Of a stretch of 64,000 bases of DNA, positions 21,941 through 33,100 are shown in pieces; positions within the stretch are counted from its first letter, which is position 1, and each line of letters opens with the position of its first letter. A program made the translations under genes and the position numbers. The notes under the pieces were generated by a model. The model made no database searches. It was not told the DNA's origin and saw only the letters and a list, made by a program, of their open reading frames with translations. Source of the stretch: Kappaphycus alvarezii (Eukaryota; Rhodophyta; Florideophyceae; Gigartinales; Solieriaceae); contig NADL03000002.1 of the NCBI GenBank assembly GCA_002205965.3, positions 1,364,001 to 1,428,000 on the forward strand, in the 5' to 3' direction.

Positions 21941-23620
21941 TCACGAAGTCACTGGTGTCCCCCTTGATCTCAACAACAGAGATCCCTGACTCCCACCCAT
22001 ACTGCTGTATCCATCCACCGCAAAATTGTCCATCGGTCGTGGTGGCAGTTCCGCCGCTCCGCACAGCAACGGCCCGTTGTCCTTTAGCTTATCCGCAACC
22101 GGTCCCTCCACAAATCTCCTAAATTCGTCAACCTTACTAGCTCCAATGTCCCGCTTGAATTCCTTCACCTCCTGAGAGTCGTGCTTCAGAAAGTCATGCA
22201 TCGCGCAGGCTATGCGCAACAACTCTCCCGTATAGTTCACAGGATTTCTTCGGTAACCATTCGTGGGCAACCGCGTGGCGTCTTTCGGAAACTCCTCCGA
22301 CTCATTCCACAGTGTCATCACGTGGTCCATTAATCGAACGTCGATCAAGAAAGCTCGTCGTAGACATGAGAACTTGCCTGTGAAAGAGAGTTCCACGATC
22401 ACAGCCACAAAGTGATGTAGCAAGCTGTTCTGTTTCAATCGGCCGAACAGCGTCATTAAGACCCGAGGGATCTCAGCTTTCGAGATCGCCTTTGCTGTGC
22501 TGTCGCTGCAGTGCTGCAGGAGAACCACGATCAACTCCAGAATCTTCAGCCTTACAATCCCCAGTGGATTGTCAACTTTCTCCCACATCGTATTCACTGT
22601 TACCCCGCTACGAGCATGTTCAAGCACATGGGCCAGTTTCGGAATTCGTGCACGAAGTCCTGCCTCGTATGACGCCGTGTTGACTGTCAGCAATTGCATC
22701 CGGATTGTGCTCATGCTGGAATCTTGACCGTTCAGAGCAGTTACAAGCAAATAACGCACGGCGTCAGGCAGTCGACAGCGCATACCCTCGAGAATCATGA
22801 GAATCGAGCGCGGCCAGCCCCGAGTCCAAAGTCTTAAAATAGGGGCGGGATGACTGAAAACGTCAAGAGAAGCGAGTCCTTATTGAATTTCCTCATGAAA
22901 CTCGTATCCCCGTCACCGTCATTGATTTCATATCTTGGAATTACAAGAGCCCTCAGTGCAATCCCTACAATGACTCGAGAACAATTTTCAATGGTGGATG
23001 ACGTAGTCCCCGTCAGAGGACCATTCTCTGCGGCTGCAGCAAGCTTGTCACACAGAGTCTTGACCAGTTTAGAATCCGCCATCATACCTACCACAGGCTT
23101 ATTAGCCGGTCCAAACTTGAGCTCTGCCTGGCAACGTACGGTGCTAAGCATCGATAGGCATACCTCCGGACATCCAGTGATAGAAATGTGACTGATTAAC
23201 GCATCGATAAAGTCCTTTCGGCGTCCCATTGCTCGCACAGTATCCTCGGGGGAATCCCGAAGCACACTCAGCAGAACCTTGCAAACTGATCGCACCACAA
23301 AAGGATCCGTCGGGGTGCCATGACCTAGCACACGGACGAGCCGGTCAAGATGCTTTGGGTTGAAAAAGAGCGACCTGCGCAACTGATCGGTCCATTACTC
23401 AACAACATAGATGAGACATACGAGTAGCGATAACGCTCACGCTCCTGCGTTGCATCTTCTCCACCCCCTCCGCGGGCGGATCAGATACGGTCAGATGATC
23501 AATAAGCGCCTCCATGTTGTCTTGCCTTGAGAGGTACTTAATAAGCATGTCCTTTGTATTAGAGGGCAATCTTTCCTCAAGGCGAAACATGGCGTCCATG
23601 AGGGTTGCGAAGAAGCCCTC
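21941..23620 (-). CDS. SAPS-domain protein, PP6/Sit4 phosphatase regulatory subunit
   Basis: Three minus frames align in order with the SAPS family, which targets PP6/Sit4-type phosphatases. The first (23620-23399) has EGFFATLMDAMFRLEERL, LSRQDNMEALIDHLT and SDPPAEGVEKM, equivalent to the N-terminal helical repeats. The second (23382-22834) begins SLFFNPKHLDRLVRVLGHGT and includes RKDFIDALISHISITGCPEV, typical of SAPS. The third (22798-21941) has NPLGIVRLKILELIVVLLQ, LHHFVAVIVELSF, a Pro-rich loop, then GELLRIACAMHDFLKHD and DEFRRFVEGPVADKL, the conserved end of the domain. Frames change near 23390 and 22850. At 22850 a TTTTCAG acceptor is available, so a short intron is possible; the first change could be a 47-base GTATGT...CAG intron but its phase does not fit. 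Cytosolic or nuclear. Confidence 0.8.
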
Positions 23621-23771
23621 GCCGCGGTAGCTTCCTCAACAACCAAGCGGAAGTTTAATGCACTGTGGCGACTGGAGCCTGGCTTGGCTGGGCATATCCG
23701 TCCATTTGGGGATTCCTGGCAGTCATGGAGCGTCCATCTTCTTGACACTATCTGAATCGCCCTCGGCAACA

Positions 23772-24638
23772 TCACTGACAAAAGTGGGGCCCTTCTGCGG
23801 TCCATTCTTGCCTGTGACACTGCCCCTTTCGACTTGCAAAGCTTCCAAATGTCTTACTTGTCAAAGAGGGAGGAGAAGAAAAGACCCTTTTCGGTAAGGA
23901 GCGACGCGACGTAGGTGGAGTTTGCTGTGAAGGAGCGGGCGAGTTTGCCGAATTGTCATGAGTGGTGGATGACGGGACGGCAGTAAAAGTGGCGGCTTGA
24001 GGCTTCTTGTTGGAATCTTGATTTCTCAAACTCATAAAGCGACGGCTTCCGCCACCCTCCTCACCCAACTCTGTTCCGGCACGCTCGGAGTTTCTCGAAA
24101 CGCCGGCTCTCCAAGTCCTTGAGCGAGAGGTAGACCTATGAGTTGCATTGGTAGATTGCTTCCTTCCAGAGGTCGGGGCGGGGGCAGAAGGGTTATTGGG
24201 AATCACAGCTGCGAAATCGCGCGAGGAAGATTTGTTGTCCAAGTGGTTGGAATAATCTGGATTGTTGGTTGGTACGTACAAGTTTGCGGCGGTTTGGGCA
24301 CGACGGGGTGAGTGGAAGGGATGGAGGGTGGATGACGATGGGACTTTTCGGCGCGAGAAGAGGACCGAACGTTTTGAGCGTTGAGTCGAAAGGCACGGCG
24401 GAGACGCTTCAAGAGACCGGTCTTGGACTTTTGTTCCGGGATGGGGATGACGGTTGGAGAGGGAGCGGTAGCATTTGCGAGGGAGGGGGGAGACGTCTGT
24501 TCGGGTGAGAGAGGAGGCTAGCTCATCCGCAGAGAGTGAGCGCACGACGTTTGCGGATGACGTCATGGCAATGAGGTTGGGGACGTCGCCACGGTGCGAG
24601 GAGAGTTGTGAGTGGAGATGTTGTGAGGGTTTGTGCAA
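23772..24638 (-). CDS. Ser/Pro/Arg-rich disordered ORF upstream of the SAPS gene
   Basis: A 288-codon open frame, long for a chance ORF here, rich in Ser, Pro, Thr and Arg, with many RS/SR and PSS groups and no domain. A more likely start is the internal MTSSANVVRSLSADEL at about 24566. It ends only about 150 bp before the first recognisable SAPS residues on the same strand, so it may be a 5' exon or N-terminal extension of that gene rather than a separate gene. Composition matches phosphoregulated disordered regions. No function assigned. Confidence 0.4.
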   Translation of the reverse strand: MHKPSQHLHSQLSSHRGDVPNLIAMTSSANVVRSLSADELASSLTRTDVSPLPRKCYRSLSNRHPHPGTKVQDRSLEASPPCLSTQRSKRSVLFSRRKVPSSSTLHPFHSPRRAQTAANLYVPTNNPDYSNHLDNKSSSRDFAAVIPNNPSAPAPTSGRKQSTNATHRSTSRSRTWRAGVSRNSERAGTELGEEGGGSRRFMSLRNQDSNKKPQAATFTAVPSSTTHDNSANSPAPSQQTPPTSRRSLPKRVFSSPPSLTSKTFGSFASRKGQCHRQEWTAEGPHFCQ

Positions 24639-24639
24639 A

Positions 24640-25070
24640 GTGGATGAATAGTTGAAGTAGATGAGGGTATGGATATGTTAGAAGGAAAGAGGTAGGGTGG
24701 GTGGGGTGGGGGGGTGGAGTGGAAAGGGGGGAAAGTGTGTGTGTGTGGGGGGCGGGTCGGGTGAAGAGATGGAATAGGAATAGGTTGAGTTTGGAGATGG
24801 ATTGGGTCGGTTGGGTTTGTGTGGGTTTTTGTGTCAAGTTGTGTTCAGGTCGGGGGAAAAGCGAAAAGGGGGGGCGGCGGGGTGGGGTGTAGTAGAGTGT
24901 AGTAAAGAAACGGTCGAGTGGGGCATGGGGAGCGGGGGAAGGGAGAGGGGGGCCGAGGCAGTGAGTGGTTGTATGGTCGAGTAGAATAGGGGTACATCAG
25001 AGGTCAGAGGGCCTTTGTCTACCTCTACTGCTGTACTGTACTGTACACTTTACTGTACTGTACTGTACAA
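24640..25070. other. G-rich plus-strand stretch followed by pentamer runs
   Basis: From 24690 to 24960 the plus strand is strongly G-rich with many GGGG tracts and TGTGTG. It is followed at 25030-25070 by repeated TACTG. It lies upstream of the SAPS region. No coding support on either strand; a G-quadruplex-prone promoter-proximal region is possible. Confidence 0.5.
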
Positions 25071-26834
25071 TGACTTTATTTTTTTTTTCGTTTCAGCAAA
25101 AAGCAAAATAAAAAATTAACGACAGTATAACAAAACAAAATGTGCGATGATTGGATGGATGGACTGCCATTAGCAAGTCGGCCAAAAAATATGTCTGACC
25201 TGGTTTGAAACGTGCCTCCGCTTATTTGGCTGACTCTAGTGTCCTACTGTACTTTCTGTCCTTCAAGCTCTTGTACTGTAATTCCCATTTTCTGTGGAGG
25301 CCGCCAATCCTCTTTTCCACATTTCAAAAAATTTGTCATGTATCCTATCCATACGTCATTCGGCCTTTATCCAATATCTGTACTTTTTTTTTTCGTTTAC
25401 ACTTCCACGGATTTGCTTGAAATGCCAAATAAATTCATACCATTTTAAATTAGAAGACGTACTGTATCATTGACCCTGAATTTTGAAATTCATCTATCAT
25501 GACTAACTAGCAATATTTACGGCCGTTGTTGCCAGGGTCCGAGAGACAAGTGCTCAACGAATGCTGGCCCTTGAAATAAAGGCACGCCCGGCCGAAAGCT
25601 GTCATCAAAAGTTTCCTGACTTGGTCGATTTGCAATGCCTTTATGATATTCCCGTCATTGTAAAATAAACTTAAAACTGTAGCCGATTGAATTTCACGCG
25701 CGCGCATGATACATGAAAAGCCCTGTCTCGAAAGTTTCTGCAAAAGAACAATACTGTAGCGAAGATCCGATTTCCTTCATTTCATACAAGACACCCTTCG
25801 TACAGTGCCAAGCAACAATGCCCCCCTCTGCACAATCCGTAAAGCCAAGTTGTGTTGCAGAAAAAGGGACATTGCAGCGCTGTACCATACTCTAAAAGCT
25901 GCCAATACTGACAAGCCGAGATAAACTCCGTGGCCCTCAGCCTTACAAACCAGACTTTGCGCAGCCGGCCCACTCGCCAACTCGGGGCAACCAGAGAAAC
26001 ATGCATAGAGGCATTACTGTACATGTGTTACAGTTTGCTATAGAAGCGCATAGTGTCATTTCTCCTCCCCATGTCCTAAACAACGCGCCGCACTTACAAT
26101 GTAAACACTCGCTTGACATACTGTCCATCACCGTCTCCAGGGGCGATTGCAGGGAATATGACCGCAGCACAGGAGTTACCCTGCATTGCTTGAAAAGTCT
26201 ACAACAGCCGGCCATCAATAACTCGCAACTTGCACTCCATTTCTGAGCGTCTCCCGTCGTAATGTTCAAAATAATGTAACTCATCTGCTCAATTACACTG
26301 CTGCGGCTCTCCTCGCCTTACAATTACTGCACGTAACAGCATGTACCATGAGCTTTCGTCTGATGGTCCTACTCTAGCTAGGAGCCAATGTCAAAAAAAT
26401 CGGCACCACGCATGACAAGTGTGGCGGCGAAAATGTTATAATCGCATCGCTTTGAATTTTTCCTTGGGAGGAGAATGCTTGTTTCAGCAGACCACTGTAC
26501 CATCCAACAACCCTAAAATGTAACATGCCACATGCCATTTTTGCAAGCTACTGTCCTGTATTGTACGGTACTGTCTCAATAACCTCCCAATCTTCTTAAG
26601 GCCGTTGTTCTCGTTTTCGCGAGTGCGTCTCTGGACGGCCCAAGTGTTTAGTTGCAACAAGTCACCAAAACGTCAACCATTCTCGTGCCTCGACCAAGCG
26701 TTATTTCCATCTGATTAAAAAGAAATCCGAACTGCAGGAAAATGTGAAAGTCGAGGAAATCACGTGCGAACACTAGACTTTGGACGATCCTGTATTTACA
26801 CACATGCATTGAAATCATTTCCCGTGACGTCTGA

Positions 26835-26942
26835 TGTACTGTACTGTATTACGGTTCAGGTTATTGAACACATTAAAAGATTCCCCCCCCCACTGTACTG
26901 CACTGTACTGTACAAACTGTACAAACTGTACAGTACAGTATG
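26835..26942. repeat. Inverted TACTG/CAGTA pentamer cluster
   Basis: TGTACTGTACTG runs on one side and CTGTACAGTACAGTA on the other, with a run of nine C and repeated ACAAACTGT in between. The arms can pair into a hairpin. Confidence 0.8.
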
Positions 26943-28234
26943 TGCCGAATTTGGTACTGCCAGTTGAAGCACAATACTCAGACCCGCCAGCTCAAACCAA
27001 GGGCCCTTGTCGGAGTGGCCAATGGCGCGTATTTGGACAAGTTCCCGCCCTTTGCAGCAAAACGCAAAACGCAAAACGCAAATTATCTGCGCACTGCCGC
27101 CGGTGATTTGCCCATATTACACCAAAATATCACAAATTTCCCCCCGCCGTCCAAGCCCTTCACTCCTGCTCTCACGGCTGTTGCCCACAATGTGTGCACA
27201 GGACGTATGACGAGATTTATCGAAACCTAAAGTGGCCACAAAGCACAACTGCAATCTGAAATGTCATGATTTGTCTCAACCAACCGAAAGGAATGACCCT
27301 TTCCTCTGTGATGAGGCACTACCGCGCTTACGTAGGGAACCGTACTTAAAACAGCATGTTGTTGTAAAGACGACTACAGTAGCTCGTTTTCTTCTGTTTC
27401 TGCCGACTCGTCCCTGAAGACCCCAGCCGGGTTCTCACTGTTCCATCTTGGTTGCGTGCAATGCCATCGTCAAACGTGTCTCCAAATGCTCCGCCAAGCC
27501 TTTCATAGCAATTGGCTGTTCTCACATGGAGATTCAACCCGGCCAAGCTCCATTTCAAGAATGGGTGTGTTGTTTCATACACACCTCCCGTGAAAGGGAA
27601 TGTCATCTGCTAAAAGCACAGGGCGGATCATTTGTCGGTACTATAGCGCTAGTAGAATGATTGCCGCAGCCAAGTTGCAAATGCCCAATGTGGAAGACTC
27701 CCATGGCGAGTTGCGCACATTACTGTAATTTGCCAAAGGCTTTGTAAACAAGGGCCCTTGAATTGTACTTTACAGTTTATACAGTAGTAAAGCTCAGTAC
27801 AGTACTGCCAATTGGAGCTGGGTGACTCAACAAAGTAGCCCCCCAAAAAAAATGAATACAGCCCATACTGTACAGCACAAAAAGTCGTGTTTGATACAAT
27901 ACTCTCCTGTAAATTCATTGCTGCTGGCAGCAATGCCATCGCCCCACGTAGTCATCCCCTCCGGCTGTGCTGCAGCCATAGCACGCCCCTGACTCTCAAT
28001 CTTTACGGCTATGTATACAGGCCACGCCTAGCGTTGACAATTGGGTTGACACACTTTGCTGCCCTGCAACACACTGCGTCCTGGAGTCCAGGACCTGGAC
28101 GGTACTGCACTGGCATTTGTCGGTCCGCCTGTATTTGACGGATATCGAACCCCGCTGTTATCCGCGATATCGGAAATCGTACACTTTATGATGCCCTGCG
28201 GCTGCAGCATCGTTTCGGTTACAAAAGTTTAGTG

Positions 28235-28385
28235 CTCCGCTGTGTTGTACAGTACAGTATACAGTATTCAACTTGCTCTTTTCGGCGCAGGCTAAAGCAA
28301 GTCTTGACGAAGAATTCCCAGAGTATTTCATGTACTGCACAGCACAGCACAGCACAGTACAGCACAGTATGTATTTGGCAAGAGC
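28235..28385. repeat. Pentamer and ACAGC/ACAGT repeat cluster
   Basis: GTACAGTACAGTATACAGTA near 28247 and a degenerate (CACAG)n tract at 28335-28370 with occasional CAGTA units. No coding signal. Confidence 0.75.
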
Positions 28386-29594
28386 GAATACCAGTGTATA
28401 GGATGTACAAAACTGTAATTTACTGAATACTGTTTTGCAGCACATGAACTGTAATAGCCAGATCAGCCAAGCCAGACCTGCGACATGACTAAATTAAAAC
28501 TGTCCTGAAATAATTGCATCGTTGGTCCATTGTACGTACTGCACGTACTACACGATACACTTCGAAAGAGAAATCACTCGTAATTCTACATGCAGTGCAC
28601 TCAATCGACAGCATCAATAGCATTGCACAGTACCGTACAGCACTGTACAATACAGCATCCTGCCCCACAACCGGTCGCCATTCCGTCCACCCATGCACAA
28701 TACACGTCACACAGTAACAATCCACTCCCGTCCTCCACCTCCACGCTACCCAACCGACTCATCCGCGCCGCAACACTCACCCTACCTCGCCAATACACCA
28801 AACTTTATCTAAACATTACTCGCATGTATCCTTGAAACTGTGTGATGCAAAATCTCACTTTTCAGCCAGGCCGATCGACGGTAATTGAAGCTTCACAATG
28901 GGCTGGCCATCTTGCCACGGTTGGGAATTGTGACGGCTGCCTGCTCCCGGCCCTGTGACTTATTCGTTTGCTGGCAGTGTTACATTGTAGCGAGCAGTCG
29001 TTTCCACTCGGGCAAGGACGGTGTAGGTTGAGGGGCCGCACTCTTGGATAAATGTTTTTGTCGGACGTGCGCGTGGATGCAGTGCCTACATGACCATGTT
29101 GCTGAGGTTGCAGCTGGTTTCGAGGGTGGCGACGTTTCGTTGTTGTGGATGAGTAAACACAACTTGAGATACGAATGCCGTTGCAATTTCGGCGGGAGGG
29201 GGGATCTCGCGAGGCTGCTGAGTCGTGTGGTGTGGCTTTGTGTGCGTGTGTTTTTTGTTACCAGCAATGCTGTCTGGGAAAAGTAGTGGAATGGAATTAT
29301 TTGGGACTGTGTTGGGTGAGGAAGGGTGGCGGGCAAATGAAGAATTGATTGGAGGGAGAGGAGGCCATGTTGCTAATCTAATGGTAGCGGATGTGCGGAT
29401 TGTAGATTGAACAATCGCAAAACAGTAAATGTTTCAGTTTGTACGAAATGCTTACATGCGGGGCATAAATTAAGCACAGATGTTGGGTTATTAGCGAGGG
29501 AAGACGTTTGAAAGGCAATGAGGGGCCTTGAGGCGTCGTCCCAACATGGCAGATGTTGCAGTGAATGGTGCCATTTTTAATGTAACTTTTCGCG

Positions 29595-30104
29595 CTATAC
29601 CGTGTCGATGTTCTCGAGGTGAGTGGAAGCTTTTCCGCACAGCGAGCGGATGTGATCAGCCGCGGATTGGCGCCTGACTCTGGAAGAAAAGAGTTGCCGG
29701 CCCATATCCGTAACCTTTGCCCAAAGGTGGGTTTTCAAGATGTGAGCGCAAATGGGGTAACGAACTATGAAAGAACAGTACTTTATCACATAAATTTGCA
29801 TGTGCAACACAGTGAAGTCGCTGCAAATTTCATTTTGAATAGAGTGACTAAATTCTGCACATTGCGGGGCACAACAAATTACAGACGCCGCACATGTGGA
29901 CCAAAGAGTGTAGCTGAGTTTCTGGTACAGACGAGTCTTCACTCCCCCCGTAGAACAGCTGCTGCGAGACGCGACAGCTGCCGCGTACTTTCTATAACTC
30001 GATGTTGTCTCAGAAGGTGATCCTAGCGAGTCAAAAGCCAGTGGCATAAAATCCCATCCTAACCTTGATCGTCCGGGCAGGACCTCGCCAGTAATGGCAG
30101 CCAC
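29595..30104 (-). mobile_element. RLE-type LINE C-terminal fragment
   Basis: The minus frame carries GWDFMPLAFDSLGSPSE, then AAAVASRSSCSTGGVK and LYQKLSYTLWSTCAAS, the same C-terminal pattern as at 5407, 55094 and 62576. The part before it (endonuclease core) and reverse transcriptase are missing. About 250 bp beyond the upstream edge, at 30351-30420, is a block also found at 43669-43736. Confidence 0.62.
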
Positions 30105-33100
30105 TTTCGTGGCTATCCTTTTGTGAAATATTAATGAGGTAAGGAACTACTGTAACTGTACAGTAGTGTGCTGTACAGTACTACACTATGGATTGCAATT
30201 AAGCGTTCTGCACCTGTAATGCCTAAAGGTGCTACAGTATGACCGAAACGATACTGTACTGTACTGTACTTTAAGTGTTCACGCTTTGCAATGTAGTCTG
30301 CAAGGCCCGCATCAAATTGCCAGCCCTCGTATTGTAATCAATGAACTGTACTGAGTAACTTTATGGCATCGGTAAAACGGGTGTCCGCGGCAGGATCCGA
30401 CTATATTGCTAGCTAAGAGCACAGTACACTAGGAGACTGGCATTTGCAGTCTGAACGTTGGACTCAAGCCGAATCTACCGTGGATGAATGCAGTAATACT
30501 TCGGTTAATTACTACTGTGCACCCTGGGCCCTCACATTGCCGGAAAGCAGGGCATTTGCTTTTTTTCGGAAAATATTGGAATGATGGATTGATGTAAGCA
30601 CACTCGAAATGACAGGTGAGTAAGAATGTTATCACCATAATCAAGGATATGACATTTACTCGAGGAAGAGGCACTATTACTTTACTTATACACTACTATT
30701 TTCACCAAAATATACATACTGTACATAAATACTGTCGTGTTACCCACTTCTAGAGGCTCCTGTTGAAAGGTTGTACAATCAACCTTTGTTGTCAACGGCA
30801 AAAGTAAGGGAGAGAGTAGTTGAATAAAATTTTACTGAGGAGAAGGGCTGACGCTGTGGCGTGGGCGGTGCTACTGATTCTCAGGAATCAGACGTAGCGA
30901 TACTTTTCTTCTATCCTGATCTCCTCGAGGACAGCGGCGTGCGGCAGCTTGTAGGTACTTTACCTGGAAAGGTGTAGTAACTTTATGGCATCAATAAAAC
31001 AGGTGTCCGCTGCATACAATGCACTATGGACTTTAGGATTACAGTGTAATTGACATATATTGATGCCATAAAGTTACACCTACATTAGAATATGACAGAC
31101 TGCTGCCTTTCCACAAGTTCCCTCTACTGACACCTTGCAGCACACGCTGCGGTTCATGGAAGAATTGCCGCCAAAGACCTCTTATTAATATGAAAAGGAT
31201 CCGTTGGCAACAAATTATCATACAGCAGCTTTTAATGGTGTCCATGTGTAGGTAAAGAAACTACAGCACACTCATGGTGGTGGTAAATCTTTATTGGTTG
31301 TACAATGTCGCACAGAAGCGTGCAGAGGGTACTAAGCATGCTTTTTGGTAATGGTAATGTGCGTTGGTAAACAAAGACAAAGGATACTAAGACTGGACAC
31401 ATGGGGCTTGCGTTCTTCTCGACGAGATCCACGCACGCTGGTGCATGAATGTCCCACATACATCGGGATCCATTTTGTTCGAGAAAGAGGGAGCACTTTG
31501 TGGGGAGATTTAATATTTGAAAGATATGGTCGGTTGTCTTATCAAGTGGAATCTAAAGAAATTTCTGCTCTTCGTTCGGTCCGGATACAGAACTTGTATG
31601 TACGGTATTACACAGTATAGGGGGAGCTCTGGGGTTGGTTTACGGGGAGTAGAGTGCCGTGTAGTCGACTCTGGGCAGAGCATATTTGGTTCCCGAAGCA
31701 ATGTGCCCTTTTTAGTAAACCCTATTCCCAGATTCGCCCTTGCCTTTCGTTAATACGGCTATGCCATCCTGTACAGTACAGTGAGTGCTGCACAGCAATG
31801 ACGGGTGCCACAGTGTGGCTTCAATTTAAACTGGGGCCAATGTAGCCAAATTGCTACGGACGGTTGACATCCAGCCGACCAAAGGACCAACGATGGTGTG
31901 ATGAACATTTTATTTACTCCCGACGAAGAGCCATCTAGGGCTATGTTGTCGGGGACCAACGATGAGGCTTTCGATTTCTGTCTCTAGCAACCACCACAGC
32001 AAATAAAATGTTCATCATACCACAGTACTGGGAAGCAAAATCAGAAACTTGATTCAGAAACTGCTACTTTGCAATAACGGTGCGTGATAAGGGCACCTAC
32101 TCTGTGCTTCGCCAAAGTGATTAAAAAAACGAGTTTTGACTGTCCAGGAGCCCGTTCCACTCCCTTATAGACACCTACAAATCCTCTATTTCTAAAAAAT
32201 CACTTCTTCGAAGATTGTGTGCAAAAATAAATCCTTGAACCCTCAGGGTTACGATTTTTCAAACATTTCATTACACCTTATGTGCCTTATCTAATTTGAA
32301 TTGCACGAGCTATTTTACCCACTACAGGATATATTTATCCACTTTCCAAGAAGGCCCTTGGACCTATGGCAATGGAGGGCACTAATAAAGACCTTCGACA
32401 ATTCAATTCTGACAACCAACTGCATGATCTTGTATGCGTCTAAATGACCTGATCATTCAAATAAGGGTTAAAATGACCCTGAAGTTTTCCGAATACTTAC
32501 ACATCCAGTGACCAAACTCTTCTTACGCCCACCGTTTTACAATTTTGCCTGCAAACACCTCTAGAGGATATAATATATTACAACCTAAACTTGACTCGGA
32601 GTACAGTATAGCTTCTCCCTGTTAAAATACAGTGTACATATAGTTTATTTATGTACTATTTACAGTCCTTCAGGATAACTATTTTGCCCTTACTACTATT
32701 TCTATCCTACGTAGTCTATATTTTCTCTATCCTATTGTACTGTTAGCGATGCCTGTTAGGACTTCTATAGTGTAAGGGTCACTAGGACCGTCCGCAGGAA
32801 TATCCGCTAGGGAATGTAGCTAGTAGTAAGTAGATGTGCTAGAGATAGTCGACGGCATCTACTGCCTATAAAAGGCCTCACCGCCTTGGGCACTGAAGTA
32901 AAAAAGAGTAACCACAATTTTATTCTCAACCTACTCAACTGTTCTACACTAGCAAAAACGTGTACCGTTTTTTTCAGACTCGCCGCTAACGCCGCCCGTC
33001 TGCTTTTTCTATTCTAACCCTTGAATTTTCGCGACACTCCCTAGTTGTGCCAAGGTTTTTAATCCAGCAATGCAGCGTGGGGTAATGATTGAGTCGAGTT

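Larger units (their letters stand above)
25071..29590. other. Gene-poor region with pentamer clusters
   Basis: No recognisable gene over about 4.5 kb. It is AT-moderate with repeated TACTG/CAGTA tracts at about 26555-26580, 26835-26940, 27770-27870, 28240-28385 and 28540-28650. The region near 28335-28370 is a variant (ACAGC/ACAGT) run. Short ORFs rich in Cys, Thr, Val, Leu and Tyr are simply translations of these repeats. Confidence 0.6.

Noticed and set aside
24701-24984. Gly/Val/Trp-rich ORFs in the G-rich stretch
   Set aside because: Composition is explained by G-tracts; no start context, domain or repeat structure of a protein.
28300-28400. CRISPR-like regular repeats near 28335-28370
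   Set aside because: The units are 5 bp tandem variants (CACAG/CAGTA) without spacers; the DNA is eukaryotic.
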